NCBI RefSeq assembly: GCF_024662235.1
Contig: NZ_CP096276.1
Coordinates: forward strand, 5,580,001-5,644,000
Source of the DNA: Pimelobacter simplex
GTDB taxonomy: Bacteria; Actinomycetota; Actinomycetes; Propionibacteriales; Nocardioidaceae
DNA: 64,000 nucleotides
Direction of reading: 5' to 3'
The position numbers were made by a program, and so were the translations under genes. A model generated the notes under the pieces. It saw only the letters and a list, made by a program, of their open reading frames with translations. It did no database searches and was not told the DNA's origin. Below are positions 8,834 to 16,917 of the stretch, one piece after another. The first letter of the stretch is position 1. Each line of letters begins with the position of its first letter.

Positions 8834-9990
8834 AAGGGGATCCTCGCGCACAGGGCGAACCCGCCGTCGGGCGCGGGGCCCGCGTCGAGCGTGCCGTCAT
8901 GGGCCGCGACCCGCTCCCGCATGCCGGTCAGGCCGAGCCCCCGGCCGTCGTTGGTGGCCGCGGCGCCGCGGCCGTCGTCGGTGACGGTGATCTCGAGCGC
9001 GCCGCGATCGACCCGGACGCCGACCGTCGCCGCGGCCCCGGGACCGGCGTGCTTGCGGACGTTGCTGAGCGCCTCCTGCACGATCCGGTACGCCGTCAGC
9101 GCGACGCCGTCGGAGACCGGGATGTCCGCCCCGGGGAGCTGGGCGCTGACCGATGTCCCCGCCGCCTGCGCCTCGGCGACGAGATCGGTCAGGTCGGTGA
9201 GCCGCGGCTGCGGCGTCGTCGGCGCCCCCTCGGCACGCAGGATGCCGAGCATCCGGCGCAGCTCGGCGATCGCCTCGCGCCCGGTCGCCGCGATCGTGCC
9301 CAGCGCCGGCCCGGTCACCGACGGGTCGTGCGCCGCCGCGGCCCGCGCCCCGTCGGCCTGGACCACGATGGTGGTCAGCCCGTGCGCCACCACGTCGTGC
9401 ATCTCGCGGGCGATCCGGTGCCGCTCCTCGATCGCGGCCAGTGCCGCCTGCTGGGCGGCCTCGCGCTGGAGCCGCTCGCCGCGCTCCACCAGCGCGTCGA
9501 CGTACGCCTGGCGGGTGCGGCCGAGGGTGCCCAGCGTCCAGGCCACGACGACGAAGAGCGCGATGGTGATGAAGTAGGCCGTCACGTTCTCGGGCGTGGT
9601 CATCTCGTTGCCGAACCCGCGCAGCCAGTCCACGGCCGCGATCGCGGCGCCGACCACGCCGGTGCCGAGCGCGGCGAGCGCCCACCGGGGGCCGGCGTAC
9701 CGGGCGACGGAGTAGGTCGCCACCGGGAACGCGAACTGGCTCCACAACGGGGTGTCCGTGAGCACCGCCTGCGCGGCGCAGCCGAGCGCGACCGCGGTGA
9801 ACACCGCGACCGAGTGCCGGCGGCGCCACAGCAGCGGCGTGATCTGGACGACCATCAGCAGGCCGTCGACCACGTCGACGAAGAAGACGTAGGGCACCGC
9901 CGGCAGCAGCAGGAACACGACGAGCCCGAGGTCGAACCACCGCTCGCCGCGCGGGCCCAGCCGCCACGGCTGTCGGTCGGCTCGGGTCAC
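8830..9990 (-). CDS. Sensor histidine kinase, HisKA_3 (NarL-type) family
   Basis: Membrane kinase of 386 residues. Four or five hydrophobic helices occupy residues 20-155, with no large extracellular sensor domain, so it probably senses within or near the membrane. The dimerisation helix carries REMHDVVAHGL with phosphoacceptor H198. The HATPase_c domain shows QEALSNVRKHA, VTDDGRG and GLGLTGMRERV. A GTG start is chosen; the frame stays open further upstream but those residues do not look membrane-kinase-like. It is the first gene of the kinase-regulator-IMPase-like operon, divergent from the small-protein genes. Confidence 0.93.
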   Translation of the reverse strand: MTRADRQPWRLGPRGERWFDLGLVVFLLLPAVPYVFFVDVVDGLLMVVQITPLLWRRRHSVAVFTAVALGCAAQAVLTDTPLWSQFAFPVATYSVARYAGPRWALAALGTGVVGAAIAAVDWLRGFGNEMTTPENVTAYFITIALFVVVAWTLGTLGRTRQAYVDALVERGERLQREAAQQAALAAIEERHRIAREMHDVVAHGLTTIVVQADGARAAAAHDPSVTGPALGTIAATGREAIAELRRMLGILRAEGAPTTPQPRLTDLTDLVAEAQAAGTSVSAQLPGADIPVSDGVALTAYRIVQEALSNVRKHAGPGAAATVGVRVDRGALEITVTDDGRGAAATNDGRGLGLTGMRERVAAHDGTLDAGPAPDGGFALCARIPL

Positions 9991-10110
9991 CGGGCCACCG
10001 TAGACGGCGCGGCCCGCCAGGACGTCAGCCCACGGGTGGATCCCGGCGTCCTTCCGTCCGACCGTGCGGCGACCTACGATCGAGCCATCGAGGTACCGGA
10101 AGGAGTCGCC

Positions 10111-10263
10111 ATGGCCGAGCAGCCCAGGTCCGAGCGCTACCGCCACCTGCCCCCGCCCGTCGATCCGGCGTCGCTGCGCACCGCGCAGGACATCGACCCG
10201 CCGCCTCCGGAAGAGGACGATCGCTACCGCGAGCTGCTCTGGGTCGTGAACCGCTACGGCTGA
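10111..10263 (+). CDS. Small hypothetical protein, 50 residues
   Basis: Very short acidic, proline-rich protein (VDPASLRTAQDIDPPPPEED) ending in a WVVNRYG tail. The ATG has a good ribosome-binding site, GGAAGGAG, 6 nt upstream, and the codon use is like that of its neighbours, which supports it as real. No membrane segment or known domain. It precedes the DUF4177-RidA-NUDIX-MBL genes by 29 nt and probably heads that operon. Function unknown. Confidence 0.65.
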   Translation: MAEQPRSERYRHLPPPVDPASLRTAQDIDPPPPEEDDRYRELLWVVNRYG

Positions 10264-10292
10264 GCCCGGCGGCGCTGAGTAAGGTGCCGGGC

Positions 10293-10448
10293 ATGACCAA
10301 GTGGGAGTACCAGGTGGCGCCCGTCCTCAACCATGTCGCGGCGCAGATCCTCAACAACTTCGGCCAGGACGGGTGGGAGCTCGTCACGCTCATCCCCGGC
10401 CAGGGCGGCAACGACATCGCCTACTTCAAGCGTCCGGCCGAGGCCTGA
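10293..10448 (+). CDS. DUF4177-like small protein (Rv3678A-type)
   Basis: Protein of 51 residues beginning MTKWEYQVAPV and containing LNNFGQDGWELVTLIPG. The W-E-Y start and the G-x-DGWELV core are characteristic of DUF4177. It ends one nucleotide before the RidA GTG, so translation is coupled. In M. tuberculosis a small gene of this type sits at the same place next to the RidA homologue. Biochemical role unknown. Confidence 0.82.
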   Translation: MTKWEYQVAPVLNHVAAQILNNFGQDGWELVTLIPGQGGNDIAYFKRPAEA

Positions 10449-10449
10449 G

Positions 10450-10917
10450 GTGCCGACCCCCGAGGAGCGCCTCGCCGCGCTCGGCCTGAGCGTCCCCGAC
10501 GTCGTGCCGCCGGTGGCGGTCTACGTGCCGGCGGTGCGCAGCGGTGACCACGTCTACACGGCCGGCCAGCTGCCGATGCGCGACGGTGCCCTGATGGCGA
10601 CCGGCAAGGTCGGTGCCGAGGTGAGCGCCGAGGACGCCTACGCCTGTGCGCGGCAGTGCGCGCTCAACGCGATCGCGGCGATCCGCTCGATCGCCGGCGA
10701 CCTGAGCAACGTGCGCATCGTCAAGGTGGTCGCGTTCGTCGCGTCCACGCCCGACTTCACCGGTCAGCCGGGGGTCGCCAACGGCGCCTCGGAGCTGCTC
10801 GGCGAGGTGTTCGGCGACGCGGGTGTGCACGCGCGCTCCGCGGTCGGCGTACCGGTGCTGCCGCTCGACGCGCCCGTCGAGGTCGAGGTGATCGCCGAGA
10901 TCGTCGGCGCTGCCTGA
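10450..10917 (+). CDS. RidA/YjgF/UK114-family enamine/imine deaminase
   Basis: Protein of 155 residues. RidA-family enzymes hydrolyse reactive enamine/imine intermediates such as 2-aminoacrylate released by PLP enzymes. The YTAGQLPMRDG strand, the GGA-like turn and the conserved substrate-carboxylate arginine R129 in HARSAVGVPVLPL are present. It belongs to the longer actinobacterial subgroup (about 150 residues), like Rv3678c. It starts at a GTG one nucleotide after the DUF4177 stop and overlaps the NUDIX gene (TGATG). Confidence 0.9.
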   Translation: MPTPEERLAALGLSVPDVVPPVAVYVPAVRSGDHVYTAGQLPMRDGALMATGKVGAEVSAEDAYACARQCALNAIAAIRSIAGDLSNVRIVKVVAFVASTPDFTGQPGVANGASELLGEVFGDAGVHARSAVGVPVLPLDAPVEVEVIAEIVGAA

Positions 10918-11897
10918 TGTCCGGCAGCGCGGCGGGAGGCGGTGCCGCCGGTCGGGAACCGCGAGCCGACAGCGGTCTGCGGGGATCCGGCGGTGCCGCC
11001 GGAGACGCGCGCGGACCGAGGGGACGGATCCCGTTGCCGCCGGTCCCGCTGCCCGCGCACCTCGCCGACCTCGCCGCGGAGTACGCCGACGGCCGGCGCG
11101 AGCCGGCCGCCCCGCGTGATGCCGCGACGGTCGTGCTGCAGCGGGCCGGGGCCGACGGCCGGCCCGAGATCTACCTGCTGCGCCGGCACACGACGATGGC
11201 GTTCGCCGGGGGCATGTGCGTGTTCCCCGGCGGCGGCGTCGACCCGCGCGACTACGACCACACGGTCGCCTGGGCCGGGCCCACGCCGGCGGAGTGGGCG
11301 GCGCGGCTCGGCACCAGTGAGGACGTCGCGCGGGCGCTGATCTGTGCGGCGGTGCGCGAGACGTTCGAGGAGTCCGGCGTGCTGCTCGCCGGCACCTCGG
11401 CCGACAGCGTGGTGGCCGACACGACCGGCGACGACTGGGAGGCCGACCGGGTCGCGCTGGAGTCGCGGGAGCTGTCGATGACCGACTTCCTCGACCAGCG
11501 CGGGCTCGTGCTGCGCACCGACCTGCTGGGCATCTGGAGCGGCTGGCTGACGCCGGTCTTCGAGCCGAAGCGCTACCGGACGTGGTTCTTCGTGGCCCGG
11601 CTGCCCGAGGGGCAGGTGACGCGCGATGTCTCCAGCGAGTCCTCCGAGGTGGTCTGGATCCCGGCCGCCGACGCTGCCGACCAGGCGGACCGGGGCGAGC
11701 TGGCGATGCTGCCGCCGACGTACCTGACCTGTCTCGAGGTCGGCACCCACGCCACGCCCGAGGCGGTCCTGGCGGCCAGCACCGGTCGCTCGGTCGAGAT
11801 GTTCACGCCGTCGGTCGAGCCGCTCGGTGAGGGCTTCACCCTCTCGATGCCCGATGGGCTGCGCCCGCTCGTGGCCCAGCGGCGGTCGGGCTCGTGA
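10917..11897 (+). CDS. NUDIX hydrolase, long NUDT19/NUDT8-like form
   Basis: Protein of 326 residues with a Gly/Ala/Arg-rich N-terminal 40 residues and a NUDIX fold. FPGGGVD is followed by an insertion before the catalytic helix RETFEESGVLL, so the NUDIX box is split as in NUDT19-like acyl-CoA or nucleotide diphosphatases. The metal-binding REXXEE glutamates are intact. The ATG overlaps the ridA stop and its own stop overlaps the MBL start (GTGA). The substrate cannot be told; a CoA or nucleotide pyrophosphate is likely. Confidence 0.85.
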   Translation: MSGSAAGGGAAGREPRADSGLRGSGGAAGDARGPRGRIPLPPVPLPAHLADLAAEYADGRREPAAPRDAATVVLQRAGADGRPEIYLLRRHTTMAFAGGMCVFPGGGVDPRDYDHTVAWAGPTPAEWAARLGTSEDVARALICAAVRETFEESGVLLAGTSADSVVADTTGDDWEADRVALESRELSMTDFLDQRGLVLRTDLLGIWSGWLTPVFEPKRYRTWFFVARLPEGQVTRDVSSESSEVVWIPAADAADQADRGELAMLPPTYLTCLEVGTHATPEAVLAASTGRSVEMFTPSVEPLGEGFTLSMPDGLRPLVAQRRSGS

Positions 11898-12718
11898 GCG
11901 AGCCCTGGTCCGGCGGCCCGTACGGCGACCGCGGGCGCTGCGTCCTCGCGCCCAACCCCGGGATCATGACGCTCGACGGCACCAACACCTGGATCCTGCG
12001 CGAGCCCGGCTCGGACCGCTCGATCGTCGTCGACCCCGGCCCCCTGGACGACGGCCACCTCGACGCCGTCGCCGCGGTGGCCGGCCAGGTGGACGCCGTC
12101 GTGGTCACCCACCACCACTACGACCACACCGAGGCCGCCCGCTCGTTCGCCGAGCGGATGGGCTGCGGGGTGCGCGGTCTCGACCCGGCGCAGTGCTGGC
12201 GCTCGGACCCGCTCTCCGACGGTGAGGTGCTCTCCGTGGGTGGTCTGGACATCGAGGTGCTCACCACGCCCGGTCACACCACCGACTCGATCTCGCTGCT
12301 CGTCGAGGCCGACGGCGCCCTGCTGACCGGCGACATGGTGCTCGGCCGCGGGACGACGGTCATCGTGCACCCCGACGGCGACCTCGGCTCGTACTTCGAC
12401 TCGATCGCCCGCATGCGCGCGCTCGTCACCGAGGGCCGGGTCGGCTCGCTGTGGCCCGCGCACGGGCCGGTGCTGCCCGATGCGGCCGGCGTCCTGGACC
12501 ACTACGTCGTGCACCGGCGCGACCGGCTCGCCCAGGTCGAGGCCGCGCTGCCCCGGCTCGGCCTCACGCCGACCGACCTGCCGCCCGACGTCGCCGAGCA
12601 CCCCACGCTGCCGCGCCAGGTGGTCGAGGTGGTCTACGCCGATGTCGACGAGTCGCTCTGGGGAGCGGCGGAGTCGTCGGTCCGCGCGCAGCTGGCCTAC
12701 CTGGCCCGCCGGCGCTAA
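11894..12718 (+). CDS. Metallo-beta-lactamase-fold hydrolase, LACTB2/Rv3677c-like
   Basis: Protein of 274 residues. The THHHYDH motif supplies the dinuclear zinc ligands (H73, H75, D77, H78). Further ligands lie in TPGHTTDS and TGDMVLG, and the C-terminal WPAHGP motif ends the fold. A C-terminal winged-helix-like segment after residue 200 recalls LACTB2-type RNases and glyoxalase II relatives. GTG start overlapping the upstream stop. It closes the DUF4177-RidA-NUDIX-MBL operon. Hydrolase activity is secure; the substrate is not. Confidence 0.9.
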   Translation: MSEPWSGGPYGDRGRCVLAPNPGIMTLDGTNTWILREPGSDRSIVVDPGPLDDGHLDAVAAVAGQVDAVVVTHHHYDHTEAARSFAERMGCGVRGLDPAQCWRSDPLSDGEVLSVGGLDIEVLTTPGHTTDSISLLVEADGALLTGDMVLGRGTTVIVHPDGDLGSYFDSIARMRALVTEGRVGSLWPAHGPVLPDAAGVLDHYVVHRRDRLAQVEAALPRLGLTPTDLPPDVAEHPTLPRQVVEVVYADVDESLWGAAESSVRAQLAYLARRR

Positions 12719-12782
12719 GAAGAATTGGCGGCAGTTCGCCGAAAAGCGGGACGCAGCGAGAGCGCTCGCTGACCATGGAGGG

Positions 12783-14672
12783 ATGCTCCCTCCCCCCGAA
12801 AGACCCCGTTCTCGGCATGCCCGGCTCCTCGCCGCCGCTGCCTTCCTGCTGGCCGGCGTGCTCGTCGCGCCGCCCTCGTACGCCGACGGCGCGGTCGAGC
12901 CCGCCCCCGCCCCGGCCCCGCCCGTGACCGAACCCGAGGTCACCCCGACCCCCGAGCCCACTCCGGAGCCCGAGCCAGCCCCCGAGCCCGAGCCCGAGCC
13001 CGCGCCGACCCCGACCCCGGAGCCGGCCCCCGAGCCCGAGCCCGCGCCGGCACCCCCGGCCAAGACCCCCGGCAAGGCCAAGCAGGCCGCCCCGCAGGCC
13101 GTACCCCAGGCGGCCCCGCAGGCCGCCCCCGGCCCGGTGATCGAGGGCGAGAACCCGATCCTCCGCACCGCCACCAGCGTCAACGGCGCGCAGGTCGACG
13201 TGGACTTCACGATCAGCGGCGGCTGGGCGAGCCAGAGCATCGTCGCGGGCGCCTGCGTGGTCAGCCCGGTCGAGGTGAACAGCCCCCAGGACCTGCTGGG
13301 GATCCAGTTCCTCGGTGCCACCGGCACCCGGTTCTTCCACGCCACCAAGCAGTTCCCGATCGGCACCACCTACGGCGCGTGCCTGTGGGGCCGGTTCAGC
13401 CTGCTCAACCCGATCGACTTCAAGTTCCAGAAGTTCACCGTGGTCGTCAACGACCCGGCGCCGACGATCACCGTTCCCGCCGACCAGGAGATCGAGGCGA
13501 CGAGTGCCGCGGGCGCCGCGGTCCCGTTCACGGTCTCGGCCAACGACCCGATCGACGGGGCGCTGAGCGCGAGCTGCGTGCGCCCGGGCGACGTACCGGT
13601 GGCGTCGGGTGACACCTTCGCGATCGGTACGACGACCGTCACCTGCACGAGCGCGCTCAACTCGCGCGGCAAGCGGGCCACGGACTCCTTCGAGGTCACC
13701 GTGGCCGACACGACGGCGCCGACGATCGACGTACCCGAGGCGGTCTACGACCCGGTCACCGACAGCCGCGGCTTCGTGCTCACCGCCACCAGCGCGGACG
13801 GCGCGGTCCTCACCTACACGACGACCACGACGGACGCCGTCGACCCGGCACCACAGGTCACCTGCACCCGGGCCTCCGGCAGCGTCGCACCCATCGGGAC
13901 GGGCACCTTCACCTGCCGCGCCAAGGACGCGGCGGGCAACGAGAGCGACCTGCTCTCGCTCTCGGTGCGGGTCCTGGCGCCGGCGCCGACCATCAGCGTC
14001 CCCGACGACCTCGTGGCCGAGGCCACTGGTCCGGACGGTGCGCCGGTGGACTTCGCGGCCGGCGGCCGCGACTTCGTCGACACCGCCCTGCCGGCCGAGT
14101 GCCGCACCGGCGCCGACGGCTCCGGGCCCGTGGTGGCCTCGGGCGCGACGTTCGCGCTGGGGACCACGACGGTGCGCTGCGCGGTCGAGGACCAGTGGGG
14201 CGGCACCGCGAGCGACACGTTCACGGTGAGCGTCGAGGACACCACCGCCCCGGTGATCACCGTCCCCGCTGACTTCAGCGTCGACGCGACCGGTGACGAG
14301 GGTGCCGTGGTGACCTACCAGGCCACCGCGACCGACCTGGTCCACGGCGAGGTGCCGGTGAGCTGCACGCCCGCGTCGGGCACCACCTTCGCGATCGGTA
14401 CGACGACCGTGACCTGCACGGCGTCCGACCCGGCGACCGTGGTCGCCCGGGCCGGCACGTCCAGCGCCACCTTCACGGTGACCGTCGTCGCCGAGGTCGA
14501 GGGTGAGGTCGGCGGTGAGGTCGACAACGGGGCCGGTACCGGCGGCGGTACGCCGACCGCGGCCGCGCTGCCCGACACCGGTGCCCCCGCGCTGCTCGGC
14601 CCGAGCGTGCTCGGTGCCCTGCTGCTGATGCTGGGCGGCGGTCTGCTGCTGGTTCGGCGTCGCGAGGCCTGA
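12783..14672 (+). CDS. LPXTG-type cell-wall surface protein with HYR repeats
   Basis: Exported protein of 629 residues. The signal peptide (about 1-35) ends in PPSYADGA. A long Pro-Glu-Ala stalk follows (about 40-110), rich in PEPEPAP units and suited to crossing the wall. After a 100-residue unique domain come about four HYR/Ig-like repeats, each with a FAIGTTTVTC-type strand carrying a Cys. The C-terminus is a sortase signal: LPDTG (596-600), a hydrophobic helix, then VRRREA. Only the ATG fits the frame, though GGAGGG abuts it closely. No sortase gene lies nearby. It sits within an otherwise conserved block. Probably an adhesin or matrix protein. Confidence 0.87.
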   Translation: MLPPPERPRSRHARLLAAAAFLLAGVLVAPPSYADGAVEPAPAPAPPVTEPEVTPTPEPTPEPEPAPEPEPEPAPTPTPEPAPEPEPAPAPPAKTPGKAKQAAPQAVPQAAPQAAPGPVIEGENPILRTATSVNGAQVDVDFTISGGWASQSIVAGACVVSPVEVNSPQDLLGIQFLGATGTRFFHATKQFPIGTTYGACLWGRFSLLNPIDFKFQKFTVVVNDPAPTITVPADQEIEATSAAGAAVPFTVSANDPIDGALSASCVRPGDVPVASGDTFAIGTTTVTCTSALNSRGKRATDSFEVTVADTTAPTIDVPEAVYDPVTDSRGFVLTATSADGAVLTYTTTTTDAVDPAPQVTCTRASGSVAPIGTGTFTCRAKDAAGNESDLLSLSVRVLAPAPTISVPDDLVAEATGPDGAPVDFAAGGRDFVDTALPAECRTGADGSGPVVASGATFALGTTTVRCAVEDQWGGTASDTFTVSVEDTTAPVITVPADFSVDATGDEGAVVTYQATATDLVHGEVPVSCTPASGTTFAIGTTTVTCTASDPATVVARAGTSSATFTVTVVAEVEGEVGGEVDNGAGTGGGTPTAAALPDTGAPALLGPSVLGALLLMLGGGLLLVRRREA

Positions 14673-14686
14673 GCGTCATCGGACGA

Positions 14687-14728
14687 ACGAGACCCCGCCG
14701 CCCGAGATATCGGACGGCGGGGTCTCGT
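14687..14728. terminator. Bidirectional intrinsic terminator between convergent genes
   Basis: Perfect 14-bp arms (ACGAGACCCCGCCG and its complement) flank a 14-nt loop that is itself nearly palindromic. A short T-containing stretch (TTGTT) follows on the plus strand. It sits between the surface-protein stop and the crp stop, so it can serve both strands. Confidence 0.8.
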
Positions 14729-14750
14729 CGTTGTTCGTCAGGTGCGCCGG

Positions 14751-15428
14751 TCAGCGGGCGCGGCGCGACATCCGCTCCATGTCGAGGATGACGACTGAGC
14801 GCGGCTCGAGCCGCAGCCAACCCCGCGAGGCGAAGTCGGCGAGCGCCTTGTTGACCGTCTCGCGGGAGGCGCCGACCAGCTGGGCGAGCTCCTCCTGGGT
14901 GAGGTCGTGGTGCACGTGGACGCCGTCGTCGGCGGTGCGGCCGAAGCGCTCGGCGAGGTCGAGCAGCGCCTTGGCGACGCGGCCGGGCACGTCGGAGAAG
15001 ACGAGGTCGGCGACGACGTCGTTGGCCTTGCGCAGGCGCGCGGCCAGCTGGGCGAGCAGGCCGCGGGCCACGACGGGGCGGCCCTCGAGCCAGCGCAGCA
15101 GGTCCTCGTGGGACAGCGAGGCGAACTCGGCGTCGGTCACGCAGGTGACCGTGGCCGAGCGCGGGCCCGGGTCGAAGAGCGAGAGCTCGCCGAACATCTG
15201 GCCCGGTCCCATGATCGCGAGCAGGTTCTCGCGGCCGTCGGAGGACGTGCGGCCGAGCTTCACCTTGCCCTCGAGGACGACGTACAGCTTGTCGCCGCTG
15301 TCGCCCTCGTGGAACAGCACCTCACCGCGGCGCAGCCGCGTGGTGGCCAGCGACGTGCGCAGCGCTGCCATGGCCTCGTCGTCGAGGGCACTGAACAGTG
15401 GCGCCTGACGGAGTACGTCGTTGTCCAC
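14751..15428 (-). CDS. crp: Crp/Fnr-family cAMP receptor protein (Rv3676/GlxR type)
   Basis: Global regulator of 225 residues. The N-terminal cyclic-nucleotide domain has FGELSLFDPGPRSATV (79-94), with G80, E81, R90 and S91 as the cAMP phosphate/ribose contacts. The long dimer helix (about 112-140) precedes a winged helix with recognition segment VGASRETVNKALADF (185-199). GTG start with GGAGG 6 nt upstream. Close to mycobacterial Crp and corynebacterial GlxR in sequence and neighbourhood. A good Crp-type site lies 46 nt upstream of its own start, suggesting autoregulation. Confidence 0.94.
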   Translation of the reverse strand: MDNDVLRQAPLFSALDDEAMAALRTSLATTRLRRGEVLFHEGDSGDKLYVVLEGKVKLGRTSSDGRENLLAIMGPGQMFGELSLFDPGPRSATVTCVTDAEFASLSHEDLLRWLEGRPVVARGLLAQLAARLRKANDVVADLVFSDVPGRVAKALLDLAERFGRTADDGVHVHHDLTQEELAQLVGASRETVNKALADFASRGWLRLEPRSVVILDMERMSRRAR

Positions 15429-15473
15429 GCTTCCTCCAAAGTTGCGTAAAACCCGGTCTGCGGCATCCTAGCC

Positions 15474-15489
15474 AGTGCGACATGTCACA
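15474..15489. promoter_or_regulatory. Candidate Crp/GlxR operator between crp and nth
   Basis: AGTGCGACATGTCACA matches the Crp/GlxR consensus TGTGA-N6-TCACA at 8 of 10 fixed positions, with an intact GTG-N8-CAC core and a perfect right half. It lies in the divergent crp-nth spacer, 46 nt from the crp GTG, and could control both genes. Binding is inferred, not shown. Confidence 0.6.
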
Positions 15490-15565
15490 CCTAACAGGCG
15501 CGCGGGTCCGCAGCCTGCGGACACGCCGCCCGAGGCTGTCGGAGGCACACCGTAGGGTGGCCTCC

Positions 15566-16282
15566 GTGCGGCCGATCGACACCAGCGACGAGACGTCGAC
15601 CCAGCTCGTCCGCCGGGCGCGCAAGATCGACCGGGTCCTCGCCGAGACCTATCCCGACGCCAAGGCCGAGCTCGACTTCGACAACGCCTTCGAGTGTCTG
15701 GTCGTCACCGTGCTCTCGGCCCAGACCACCGACAAGCGGGTCAACGCGGTGCGCCCGACGCTGTTCGCGGCCTATCCCGACCCGGCGTCGATGGCCGCGG
15801 CCGACCGCGCCCACCTGGAGCAGATCGTCGGGCCGCTGGGCTTCTTCCGGGCCAAGACCGAGTCGCTGCTCAAGCTGAGCGCCGCCCTCGTCGAGACGTA
15901 CGACGGCCAGGTCCCCGGCCGCCTCGAGGACCTCGTGACGCTGCCCGGGGTCGGCCGCAAGACCGCCAACGTGGTGCTCGGCAACGCCTTCGACGTCCCC
16001 GGCATCACCGTCGACACCCACTTCGGCCGGCTGGCCCGCCGGCTCGGCTTCACCGACGAGACCGATCCGGTCAAGGTCGAGCACGCGGTCGGCGCGCTCT
16101 TCCCCAAGCGCGACTGGACGATGCTCTCCCACCACCTGATCTGGCACGGCCGGCGCCGCTGCCACGCCAAGAAGCCCGCGTGCGGGGCCTGCCCGGTGGC
16201 GCGCTGGTGCCCGTCCTACGGCACCGGCCCGACCGACCCGGTCGAGGCGGAGAAGCTGGTCCGGACCGAGGGGCCCAACTGA
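15566..16282 (+). CDS. nth: Endonuclease III (DNA glycosylase/AP lyase)
   Basis: Base-excision repair enzyme of 238 residues that removes oxidised pyrimidines and cleaves the AP site. The helix-hairpin-helix LPGVGRKTANVV contains the lyase lysine K132, and the catalytic aspartate D150 is in TVDTHFGRL. The [4Fe-4S] ligands follow C199-x6-C206-x2-C209-x5-C215. GTG is chosen as the start since it gives the family length; another GTG lies 9 nt upstream. Its stop overlaps the next ATG by one base, placing it in an operon with the thioredoxin lipoprotein, NUDIX and marP genes. Confidence 0.96.
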   Translation: MRPIDTSDETSTQLVRRARKIDRVLAETYPDAKAELDFDNAFECLVVTVLSAQTTDKRVNAVRPTLFAAYPDPASMAAADRAHLEQIVGPLGFFRAKTESLLKLSAALVETYDGQVPGRLEDLVTLPGVGRKTANVVLGNAFDVPGITVDTHFGRLARRLGFTDETDPVKVEHAVGALFPKRDWTMLSHHLIWHGRRRCHAKKPACGACPVARWCPSYGTGPTDPVEAEKLVRTEGPN

Positions 16283-16917
16283 TGGCCCGACGCCTCTCCG
16301 CCCTCTTCGTGGCGCTGGTGGCGGCGGGAGTCCTGCTCACCGGCTGCGACAGCGTCGCCCCGGCGTTCGCCTGCAAGGTCGACGCCACGACGCCCGACCT
16401 GGTCAAGGACCGCGAGGCGGCCGGCATCGCCGACTGCGTGCCGGGCGACTGGTCGACGGGCGACGGAGCGGCGGCCGAGCTGCCCGACCTCCGGCTCGAC
16501 TGCCTCGGCGGCGAGAAGGGCGCGTCCCTCTCCGAGATCCACGGGCCGGCGTTGATCAACTTCTGGGCGTCCAACTGCGCCCCGTGCCGCAAGGAGATGC
16601 CGGCGCTGCAGAAGTTCTACGAGAAGTACGGCGACCAGGTCACCGTGATCGGCGTCAACTACCTCGACACCTACCCGGGCGCGGCGATCGACCTGGCCCG
16701 GATCAGCGGCGTCACCTATCCCTCGCTCGCCGACGGCTGCGGGGACCTCCAGGACACCAAGACCGAGCTCGGCGCCGGGCTGCCGTTCTTCCTGTTCGTC
16801 CACGAGGACGGCACGATCTCCCGGCCCCACGCGGGCGGGGTGTCCTCGCCCGACGAGGTGGTCGAGCTCGTCAAGGAGAACCTCGGCCTCGACCTCACCG
16901 CCAAGGCCGCGTCGTGA
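16282..16917 (+). CDS. TlpA-like thioredoxin-fold lipoprotein (Rv3673c type)
   Basis: Membrane-anchored extracytoplasmic disulfide oxidoreductase of 211 residues. The signal peptide ends in the lipobox VLLTGC with lipidated C22. The TlpA/ResA-type domain has the active site WASNCAPC (C99, C102), followed by VIGVNYLD and the cis-proline region GLPFFLFV. Extra cysteines at 31, 52 and 74 may form a structural disulfide. It is the second gene of the nth-marP operon, with one-base and GTGA overlaps on either side. Likely reduces or resolves disulfides in exported proteins or apocytochromes. Confidence 0.9.
   Translation: MARRLSALFVALVAAGVLLTGCDSVAPAFACKVDATTPDLVKDREAAGIADCVPGDWSTGDGAAAELPDLRLDCLGGEKGASLSEIHGPALINFWASNCAPCRKEMPALQKFYEKYGDQVTVIGVNYLDTYPGAAIDLARISGVTYPSLADGCGDLQDTKTELGAGLPFFLFVHEDGTISRPHAGGVSSPDEVVELVKENLGLDLTAKAAS

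Noticed and set aside
9991..10146. Longer N-terminus for the sensor kinase, starting inside the divergent small gene
   Set aside because: The extra residues overlap the small gene and its ribosome site and do not resemble kinase N-termini.
12900..13070. Tandem repeat in the surface-protein gene as a separate element
   Set aside because: It is the coding sequence of the Pro-Glu-Ala stalk.
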